Source of the DNA: Bacillus sp. ISL-51
GTDB lineage: Bacteria > Bacillota > Bacilli > Bacillales > Bacillaceae
Length of the DNA: 64,000 nt
NCBI RefSeq assembly: GCF_018613535.1
Contig: NZ_JAGGQB010000012.1
Location: forward strand, 177,933-241,932
Direction of reading: 5' to 3'
Below the pieces are notes generated by a model that saw only the letters and a program-made list of their open reading frames with translations, was not told the DNA's origin and searched no databases. Positions 58,054 to 64,000 of the stretch are shown piece by piece (the stretch's first letter is position 1; every line of letters starts with the position of its first letter). Position numbers and translations under genes: made by a program.

Positions 58054-59544
58054 TCAGCTGAGCTCACCCGCAGACCGCAGGCCGAAGATTCGATCTAATT
58101 CCAGCTTCCAATTGTCAAACCGCTCCATGTTTTTCCGTTCTCCTTTTTGTTCGTAGGGCGACAGGTCGATCCCGCAGCTGGTGCAGCATTGCCCGGTTTG
58201 ACCGTCAGGCTCGTACGATTCATCAAAATAAGCTAATAGCGCTTCTCTTATACACTCTTTTCGTCCTAATAACGCTGAAACGCGGTGCATTTTATGAAGT
58301 TTGTTCTCTAAACGGCGTGTCAGCTCTTTTTGAAGGAGCTCCTTGGACGTTTTCCCCTGAAGATACAGGTGGACGGCTGTCCGCGCCTGTGTTTCTTGAA
58401 CGCCTCCGTTTATCAGAACGTCGCGAAGCTCCCTTTCTTCTCTTGTTCCGGCGTTTTTTATGGTGGACAGAATGGCTTCCAGATCATAATCCGACAGACT
58501 TTCCATCTGAATGATCTGCTGCTGAAGTTCAATATCGCCGGGGGCTCTCAGCAAAATGCTGACACTCGGTTTGCCGTCGCGGCCCGCTCTGCCGATTTCC
58601 TGCATAAAGGCTTCAGCCGTTTGAGGAAGAGAAAAGTGAATCACGAAGCGGATATCAGACTTGTCCACTCCCATACCAAACGCATTTGTACAGCATATGC
58701 AATCGAGCTGGTTATGGATAAATTGCTGCTGAATTAAAATTCTGTCTCCAGTGTCCATTCCTCCGTGATAATAGTCAGTCCGCTTTCCCGTTTTTTCGTT
58801 CAGCTCAGCCGCAAGCTCTTCCGCCCACTTTCTCGTCGGACAATATACGATCCCGGGGCCTTCAAGCTTTTCAGCAAGCTCTGCTATCCTATTTATCTTT
58901 TCGGCTGTATCTGTGCAGTTTTCAACCGCCAAAAGAATATTCGGCCGGTTGACTGAATAAAGATGTCGCACAGCATGCTCCAGCCCGAGCACATCCGCCA
59001 CGTCAAGAAGCGTTTCTTTCGTTGCCGTCGCAGTCAGCGCCAACACAGGCGGCTGGCCGAGTGCTTTTCTGAAAGGCCCGAGTTTTGAATAATCAGGCCT
59101 GAAATCATGCCCCCATTCGGAAATGCAATGAGCCTCGTCAATGACAAATAAACTGACAGGGACGCTTTTCAGACGGTTCAGCACATATGGTGACGACAGA
59201 GCTTCAGGGGACAGGTAGAGAAATTTGTATCGGCTGATGTTGCTGAGAAGAAAATGTCTTTCGTTCGGACTCAGCATGCTGTTTAAAGCAGCCACTCGCT
59301 TTTCTCCCCCCGCCTTCAGCTGCTGCACCTGGTCTTCCATTAATGAGAGAAGCGGTGAAATAATCAGCACCAAACCTTCCAGCATGTAACCTGGAAGCTG
59401 GTAGCACAATGATTTTCCTCCGCCGGTCGGCAGCATTGCAATTGTATCCTGTTTTTGGAGCACGCTGTTTATAATCTCTTCCTGCCCTTTTTTAAACGAG
59501 CGGAAACCAAAATGCCGATATAATGCTTTTTGCAGCTCAGTCAT
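58054..59544 (-). CDS. recS: RecQ-like DNA helicase RecS (YpbC)
   Basis: This 496-residue superfamily 2 helicase has motif 0 FGFRSFKKGQ, Walker A LPTGGGKSLCYQLP, the box FVIDEAHCISEWGHDFRPDY, and TATATKE. Motif VI is IGRAGRDGK. A zinc-binding cysteine set comes near the end (CCTSCG). It lacks the HRDC domain of longer RecQ proteins. In B. subtilis this gene is recS, paralogous to recQ. It overlaps ypbB by 8 bp. Confidence 0.94.
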   Translation of the reverse strand: MTELQKALYRHFGFRSFKKGQEEIINSVLQKQDTIAMLPTGGGKSLCYQLPGYMLEGLVLIISPLLSLMEDQVQQLKAGGEKRVAALNSMLSPNERHFLLSNISRYKFLYLSPEALSSPYVLNRLKSVPVSLFVIDEAHCISEWGHDFRPDYSKLGPFRKALGQPPVLALTATATKETLLDVADVLGLEHAVRHLYSVNRPNILLAVENCTDTAEKINRIAELAEKLEGPGIVYCPTRKWAEELAAELNEKTGKRTDYYHGGMDTGDRILIQQQFIHNQLDCICCTNAFGMGVDKSDIRFVIHFSLPQTAEAFMQEIGRAGRDGKPSVSILLRAPGDIELQQQIIQMESLSDYDLEAILSTIKNAGTREERELRDVLINGGVQETQARTAVHLYLQGKTSKELLQKELTRRLENKLHKMHRVSALLGRKECIREALLAYFDESYEPDGQTGQCCTSCGIDLSPYEQKGERKNMERFDNWKLELDRIFGLRSAGELS

Positions 59545-60595
59545 ACTGTTTCACCGTCTTTGCCAGCGCCAGCCTGATCTGAAAATAGCTGAATCGCATC
59601 TGCAACCCTTCACGAATCCGTTTGATTTTATTGGTTTGATGCTGTTTTGCAAATGCCGCTATCATGCGCTGCTCTTCTTTAGAAATGTACTGTTCAATAA
59701 AAAAGGCGGGCTGCTGTAAAGAAATCTCCACAATATGGTCTTCAATCGTGGCGGTTTTTAAGTTTCTGATTGCCGCAATCCGTTCAATCGGAAATCCTTT
59801 TTGCACAAGCTCAAGGGTTTTTCTGGCGGACTGTGTAAGGGCGCTTTCTGCCTGAAGATCGGACAGAAGCTCCCGCAAAACGGGATGTGAACATTGGGGT
59901 AATGATTGAATAACATAATGCAGCACCCCCCAAAACTGGATGGACACATACCACTCATCTTCGGCCAATTCATCGGCCAGCTGTTTATTTGTGCTTCCGA
60001 TTCGTTCAAATGAGGTTAATGAGCAGACAAAAATAAGCGCCTGCTGTCCGTTCAATTGATTCAAATAATGAGAAAGCATGTCATGCAGCTTGACAGAAAG
60101 CTCTTTATGATCCGTCTTTTGCCGCATGAACCGTTTGACCCATCTCAGCGTCTGAACATCGTTGGTCACCGGTATATATTGACTGCACTGATGCTCTTTA
60201 TTTGAAAGCACTTGAACGAGCAGGGACAGCCGCTTCCACAGGATGACTGCCGGCGTTTGATAATTGGCGCCGTGGCAGTGCTGAGGCCAAGGCCGCTCGG
60301 CAAACGCCTGTTCAAGCTCCTGAACGCCGCGGGCCGTCACTTTAAACGCACTTGTTTCTTTTCCCGCTTCAATGTAAGAGTGCCCGGTGAGTTTATGTAT
60401 TGCAGCTGCAATATCACCGCGTTCACACTGGGAAGCCATGCCGAAATATTTAGCAATCTGAAATAAGCCGGCATCCTGAATGGTTTGGGACGACTTTTTT
60501 CCTTTTAATAAATGAAACACAGCACTTTGTGTCCGTTCGCCGTCTATTTTGTCCAGACAGTCGAGAACCACGGTATCGAAGTAGTTTATCGCCAA
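59537..60595 (-). CDS. ypbB: YpbB, conserved protein partner of RecS
   Basis: This 352-residue soluble protein has a helix-turn-helix-like C-terminus (KGFPIERIAAIRNLKTATIEDH), a pattern also found at the end of some RecQ proteins (HTH_40 type). The start is TTG at 60595 (LAINYFDTVV), with AGGTG upstream. The ATG ten codons further lacks a site. Coupling to recS by an 8-bp overlap suggests it supplies a regulatory or DNA-binding domain missing in RecS. That is inference. Confidence 0.83.
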   Translation of the reverse strand: MAINYFDTVVLDCLDKIDGERTQSAVFHLLKGKKSSQTIQDAGLFQIAKYFGMASQCERGDIAAAIHKLTGHSYIEAGKETSAFKVTARGVQELEQAFAERPWPQHCHGANYQTPAVILWKRLSLLVQVLSNKEHQCSQYIPVTNDVQTLRWVKRFMRQKTDHKELSVKLHDMLSHYLNQLNGQQALIFVCSLTSFERIGSTNKQLADELAEDEWYVSIQFWGVLHYVIQSLPQCSHPVLRELLSDLQAESALTQSARKTLELVQKGFPIERIAAIRNLKTATIEDHIVEISLQQPAFFIEQYISKEEQRMIAAFAKQHQTNKIKRIREGLQMRFSYFQIRLALAKTVKQYD

Positions 60596-60743
60596 TCTAA
60601 ACACACCTACATTTCTTCCTGACAAGATTCGTTGTTTTTTATTTTAACAGATTTTCAAATAAAATTGATGTTTAAAGTCATCTTTTAGGGGGAAGTGCTA
60701 TAGAGAATCCCTTATATGATAAGCATTCTCAATCATTTTTCTG

Positions 60744-60772
60744 TTGAAATTTGACACTAACATCATTACAAT
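60744..60772 (+). promoter_or_regulatory. Promoter of fer
   Basis: TTGAAA (60744-60749), 17 bp, TACAAT (60767-60772). Its leader of about 75 nt ends in a CTGGGAGG ribosome binding site. Confidence 0.65.
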
Positions 60773-60811
60773 AAGTAAGAGGAATAGGTGTTATATTTAA
60801 AAAATATATAA

Positions 60812-61105
<294 letters not shown>

Positions 61106-61131
61106 AAAAAGCCCTCCGCGAGGAGCTTTTT
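61106..61131 (+). terminator. First terminator of fer
   Basis: AAAAAGC-CCTC-CGC-GAGG-AGCTTTTT, right after the fer stop. Confidence 0.8.
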
Positions 61132-61142
61132 AATTCAGGAAA

Positions 61143-61176
61143 GACCCCGGTCCAATTGCAGCCGGGGTCTTTATTT
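61143..61176 (+). terminator. Second terminator of fer
   Basis: An 8-bp GC-rich stem GACCCCGG / CCGGGGTC followed by TTTATTTTT. Confidence 0.85.
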
Positions 61177-61190
61177 TTGTAAAACAAACA

Positions 61191-61228
61191 AAAGCGCCCG
61201 GCCTTCTTTCCATGGCCGGACGCTTTTT
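61191..61228. terminator. Bidirectional terminator between fer and fmnP
   Basis: AAAGCG-C-CCGGCC and GGCCGG-A-CGCTTTTT form a 12-bp stem with a mismatch. It serves fmnP from the minus strand and backs up fer. Confidence 0.85.
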
Positions 61229-61230
61229 CA

Positions 61231-61803
61231 TTATGGCGTTTGAATACTGCGTTTTTGTTCAATCCAAGGTTTAAGCTTCTTAAAAATAAATGTAAACACG
61301 ATTGTAATGATGATGCCTTTCACAATATTAAACGGTAATATCCCCGCCACAATCGCTGTTTTTAATTGGCTGTTTGACAGTGCCGGTGAATGTAAAAACC
61401 AAGTATATGCGGGCAGGATCAGAATATAGTTTAAAATGCTCATTAATACGGTCATAGCCGCAGTTCCCGCCAATAGGCTCACCGCAAGCCCTTTTGCAGA
61501 GTTCAGCTTTTTAAACATAAACGCCGTCGGCAAAATAAACAGCGTTCCCGCGATAAAGTTGGCTGCTTGCCCGACAGGCACGCCGGCCATGCTTCCCTGA
61601 ATGATATATTGAAGAATATTTTTAATGGCTTCCACCGCAATACCCGCCGCAGGTCCGTAAACCAAGATGGCGATGATCGCAGGAACGTCACTGAAATCGA
61701 TTTTCAAGTAATCCGGAAGACCCGGAAACGGGAAATTTAACAGCATAAGCACAAAGGCAATGCTGCTAAGCATACTGATGACAACTAATTTTTTGACTTT
61801 CAC
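61231..61803 (-). CDS. fmnP: Riboflavin ECF transporter S component (RibU/FmnP, YpaA)
   Basis: This 190-residue membrane protein has five or six helices and binds riboflavin for uptake with the ECF energising module (ecfA/T, not in this window). Conserved motifs: PGLPDYLKIDFSDVPAII, GIAVEAIKNILQYIIQGS and PVGQAANFIAGT. The start is GTG at 61803 after GGAGAGAGCATT. The open frame 27 codons upstream covers part of the leader and is not coding. An FMN riboswitch lies directly upstream. Confidence 0.95.
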   Translation of the reverse strand: MKVKKLVVISMLSSIAFVLMLLNFPFPGLPDYLKIDFSDVPAIIAILVYGPAAGIAVEAIKNILQYIIQGSMAGVPVGQAANFIAGTLFILPTAFMFKKLNSAKGLAVSLLAGTAAMTVLMSILNYILILPAYTWFLHSPALSNSQLKTAIVAGILPFNIVKGIIITIVFTFIFKKLKPWIEQKRSIQTP

Positions 61804-61863
61804 AATGCTCTCTCCTTTTCGATCCAATCTCTCGAAAAGTGGAAAGGTTCTTTTACAGCCCAA

Positions 61864-61891
61864 TAAAAAAACCGCTTTTATCAAAAAGCGG
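61864..61891 (-). terminator. Expression-platform terminator of the FMN riboswitch
   Basis: CCGCTTT / AAAGCGG followed by seven Ts, located between the aptamer and fmnP. FMN binding should favour this hairpin. Confidence 0.88.
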
Positions 61892-61949
61892 GAGCTTACT
61901 TAGGCTTGGCAAAGAAACGTTTGATATGATCATCAAAACGCTCGCTGAA

Positions 61950-62082
61950 CCTCCATCTTCTCCCATCCAGACTATACTGTCGGCTCCGGAATCTCACCGG
62001 ATCCTGCTGCCGAAGCAGCTCGCGGGCTTAGAGCTTTATGCTCATCACCGCCGGTAGGGAATTGCACCCTGCCCCGAAGATT
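61950..62082 (-). ncRNA. FMN riboswitch (RFN element)
   Basis: The minus strand carries the conserved RFN blocks in order: AUCUUCGGGGCAGGGUG, AAUUCCCUACCGGCGGUGAU, AGCCCGCGA, CCGGUGAGAUUCCGGAGCC, GACAGU and GGAUGGGAGAAGAUGGAG. All six helices can be drawn. It senses FMN and controls riboflavin uptake by fmnP. Confidence 0.96.
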
Positions 62083-62102
62083 GATCATATGAATTTATTC
62101 AC

Positions 62103-62131
62103 ATTATAAACGATCCGTATGGAATTGTATA
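62103..62131 (-). promoter_or_regulatory. Promoter of the riboswitch-fmnP transcript
   Basis: TATACA (62126-62131), 17 bp, TATAAT (62103-62108), about 20 nt before the aptamer. Confidence 0.65.
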
Positions 62132-62231
62132 GAGAACTGCTCAATTTCAAAATAAATATTTATCATGTTCACTGCCTTATCACAATTGAAATGATTGCGT
62201 TTCCTTTTCTCCTTTACTGCGTCAATACACA

Positions 62232-62260
62232 TTGACACTATATTAAGAATATGATAAATT
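62232..62260 (+). promoter_or_regulatory. Promoter of serA
   Basis: Consensus TTGACA (62232-62237), 17 bp, TAAATT (62255-62260). A small palindrome TTTAG-TCAG-CTAAA (62269-62282) follows near the start site. Confidence 0.7.
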
Positions 62261-62300
62261 ATCAGATATTTAGTCAGCTAAACTAGGAGGAAATCTAACA

Positions 62301-63878
62301 ATGTTTCGAGTTTTGGTCTCAGATAAGATGAGCAATGACGGCTTAAAGCCGCTAATGGATTCAGATTTTATAGAAATTGTACAAAAAAACGCCGCGGACG
62401 CAGAAGATGAATTACATACCTTTGATGCTTTGTTAGTCCGCAGTTCCACGAAAGTAACGGAAGAGTTATTCAAAAAAATGACTTCATTGAAAATCGTCGG
62501 AAGAGCCGGTGTCGGCGTGGATAATATCGACATTGATGAGGCCACAAAACACGGGGTTATCGTCATTAATGCGCCAAACGGAAATACGATTTCCACTGCC
62601 GAGCATACATTCGCGATGATTTCTTCATTAATGAGACATATTCCGCAAGCCAATATCTCAGTGAAATCAAGAGAATGGAACCGGACGGCTTTTGTCGGAG
62701 CAGAGCTTTACGGAAAAACATTGGGCATTATCGGGCTAGGCCGAATCGGAAGCGAAATTGCACAGCGCGCCAGAGCTTTCGGCATGACGGTTCATGTGTT
62801 CGATCCGTTTTTAACTGAAGAAAGAGCAGGCAAAATCGGCGTCAACAGCCGGACGTTTGAAGAAGTGCTTGAAAGCGCAGATATCATTACCGTCCACACT
62901 CCTTTAACAAAGGAGACAAGAGGATTGCTTAATAAAGAAACCATTGCCAAAACCAAAAAAGGCGTTCGCCTTGTGAACTGTGCAAGAGGCGGAATTATTG
63001 ATGAAGCTGCGCTTTTGGAGGCGCTCGAAAGCGGCCATGTCGCAGGAGCTGCGCTTGACGTGTTTGAAGTGGAGCCGCCTGTTGAATCAAAGCTTCCTGA
63101 TCACCCGTTAGTGATTGCTACACCACATTTAGGCGCTTCCACAAAAGAAGCCCAGCTGAATGTCGCGGCTCAGGTTTCGGAAGAAGTTTTGCAGTTTGCA
63201 AAAGGTCTGCCGGTCATGTCAGCGATCAACCTGCCGGCAATGACAAAAGATGAATTCAAAAAAATTCAGCCGTATCATCAAATCGCTGACAAAATCGGCA
63301 GCCTTGTGTCACAGTGCATGAAGGAACCCGTAAAGGACGTCGCTATTCAATACGAAGGGACCATTGCCAAACTTGAAACATCATTTATCACAAAAAGCCT
63401 GCTTTCCGGCTTCCTAAAACCGCGTGTCGATTCAACGGTTAATGAAGTCAATGCCGGAGGTGTCGCTAAGGAGCGCGGTATCAGCTTCAGTGAAAAGATT
63501 TCCTCCTCTGAATCTGGATATGATAACTGCATCAGCGTAAAAGTAACCGGAGACCGCAGCACATTTACATTAACGGCTACGTATATCCCGCACTTCGGTG
63601 AGCGTATTGTTGAATTGAACGGATTTAATATTGACTTAAACCCTGCCGGACACCTAGTGTACATCCAGCATCAAGATACGACCGGCGTTATCGGGCGTGT
63701 CGGCCGCATCCTAGGTGATAATGATATCAATATCGCCACCATGCAGGTAGGACGCAAAGAAAAAGGCGGAGAAGCGATCATGATGCTTTCTTTTGACAAA
63801 CACTTAGAAGAGAAAGTCGTCAATGAGCTGACCGCCATTCAGGATATTGTATCCGTCAAATTGATTGACCTTCCGTAA
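62301..63878 (+). CDS. serA: D-3-phosphoglycerate dehydrogenase
   Basis: This 525-residue enzyme begins serine synthesis by oxidising 3-phosphoglycerate with NAD+. VGRAGVGVDNID, the Rossmann motif GIIGLGRIGSEIA, NCARGGIIDEAAL, and the catalytic H of TPHLGASTKEAQ mark the D-2-hydroxyacid dehydrogenase core. An intervening domain (about 320-440) and a C-terminal ACT domain (HLVYIQHQDTTGVIGRVGRIL) make it the long form, with serine feedback likely. The ATG follows CTAGGAGGAAATCTAACA. No terminator is seen before the IS element that begins about 26 bp downstream. Confidence 0.96.
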   Translation: MFRVLVSDKMSNDGLKPLMDSDFIEIVQKNAADAEDELHTFDALLVRSSTKVTEELFKKMTSLKIVGRAGVGVDNIDIDEATKHGVIVINAPNGNTISTAEHTFAMISSLMRHIPQANISVKSREWNRTAFVGAELYGKTLGIIGLGRIGSEIAQRARAFGMTVHVFDPFLTEERAGKIGVNSRTFEEVLESADIITVHTPLTKETRGLLNKETIAKTKKGVRLVNCARGGIIDEAALLEALESGHVAGAALDVFEVEPPVESKLPDHPLVIATPHLGASTKEAQLNVAAQVSEEVLQFAKGLPVMSAINLPAMTKDEFKKIQPYHQIADKIGSLVSQCMKEPVKDVAIQYEGTIAKLETSFITKSLLSGFLKPRVDSTVNEVNAGGVAKERGISFSEKISSSESGYDNCISVKVTGDRSTFTLTATYIPHFGERIVELNGFNIDLNPAGHLVYIQHQDTTGVIGRVGRILGDNDINIATMQVGRKEKGGEAIMMLSFDKHLEEKVVNELTAIQDIVSVKLIDLP

Positions 63879-63904
63879 CAAGCAAAAAACCCAAAACATT
63901 AAGG

Positions 63905-64000
63905 GACTGACCCCCGTTTTTGAGACAGGGATCAAAACACCTTTAAGCAGCCAGCTGCCGGTATATGACCGGCGGCTGGTTGTTTAGTTTCGCTTGAATA
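63905..64000 (-). mobile_element. End of an IS3-family insertion sequence, cut by the window edge
   Basis: Right after serA the sequence GGGACTGACCCCCG, then TTTTTGAGACAGG, resembles the terminal inverted repeat of IS3/IS150-type elements. The adjacent minus-strand frame ends in a typical OrfB tail. The other end lies outside the window, so completeness cannot be judged. Confidence 0.6.
63943..64000 (-). CDS. IS3-family transposase OrfB, C-terminal end only
   Basis: Entering from the right edge, the minus-strand frame reads IQAKLNNQPPVIYRQLAA and then stops at 63943. A basic residue, then KLNN and xxPVxYR shortly before the stop, is the usual end of the integrase-core transposase of IS3-family elements, where it follows the last catalytic glutamate. 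Only 19 codons are inside the window. The element lies in the opposite direction to serA. Confidence 0.55.
   Translation of the reverse strand, partial: IQAKLNNQPPVIYRQLAA

Overview
The window is a stretch of chromosomal backbone from a member of the Bacillus subtilis group. Gene content and order follow the B. subtilis dinG-to-serA region almost one for one. Protein sequences are close to, but clearly different from, those I recall for B. subtilis 168, which points to the B. amyloliquefaciens/B. velezensis side of the group. That placement is inference from memory, not a database comparison. Nearly all genes lie on the minus strand. The exceptions are ypjC, ypzI, fer and serA.

Layout from left to right: the 3'-truncated ypmB, then ypmA and dinG; pantothenate genes panBCD behind a structured leader (3.7-6.0 kb); the operon ypjD-dapB-mgsA-bshB1-bshA-cca-birA (6.0-11.6 kb), covering lysine, methylglyoxal, bacillithiol, tRNA CCA and biotin; ypjC on the plus strand; an oxalate decarboxylase-like bicupin gene inserted beside ypjB-ypjA (12.6-15.3 kb); the qcrABC menaquinol:cytochrome c reductase and ypiABF (15.4-19.9 kb); the aromatic supraoperon aroF-aroB-aroH-trpEDCFBA-hisC-tyrA-aroE (20.2-32.5 kb); cheR, ndk, hepS-menG-hepT and mtrAB (32.6-37.6 kb); hbs, spoIVA, yphFE, gpsA, der and yphA (37.7-44.5 kb); ypzI, fni, ypfD, cmk, ypfB and ypfA/motI (44.6-48.8 kb); the spore germination and sigma-W genes ypeB, sleB and prsW (48.9-52 kb); bdr, gudB, mecB, ypbGFED, recS and ypbB (52-60.6 kb); fer, the FMN-riboswitch-controlled fmnP, and serA (60.8-63.9 kb). 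The last 100 bp enter an IS3-family element.

Several systems in the window connect. TRAP (mtrB) binds the trp leader located about 7 kb away. The menaquinone side-chain and methylation genes (hepS, menG, hepT) make the electron donor for QcrABC. BshA and BshB1 make bacillithiol, and Bdr recycles its disulfide. The RNA-level control is rich: a pan-motif leader, a TRAP-regulated attenuator with a Shine-Dalgarno-blocking hairpin, an FMN riboswitch, and a hairpin between hisC and tyrA.

I found no wholly new multi-gene system. The points worth a second look are the oxalate decarboxylase insertion, the IS3 element directly behind serA, the trp leader with only about ten TRAP triplets, an anti-Shine-Dalgarno-like hairpin before tyrA, an unexplained 3' region after gpsA, and the intact (non-cryptic) gudB. 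Starts were re-chosen by ribosome binding site in many cases, including several TTG and GTG starts.
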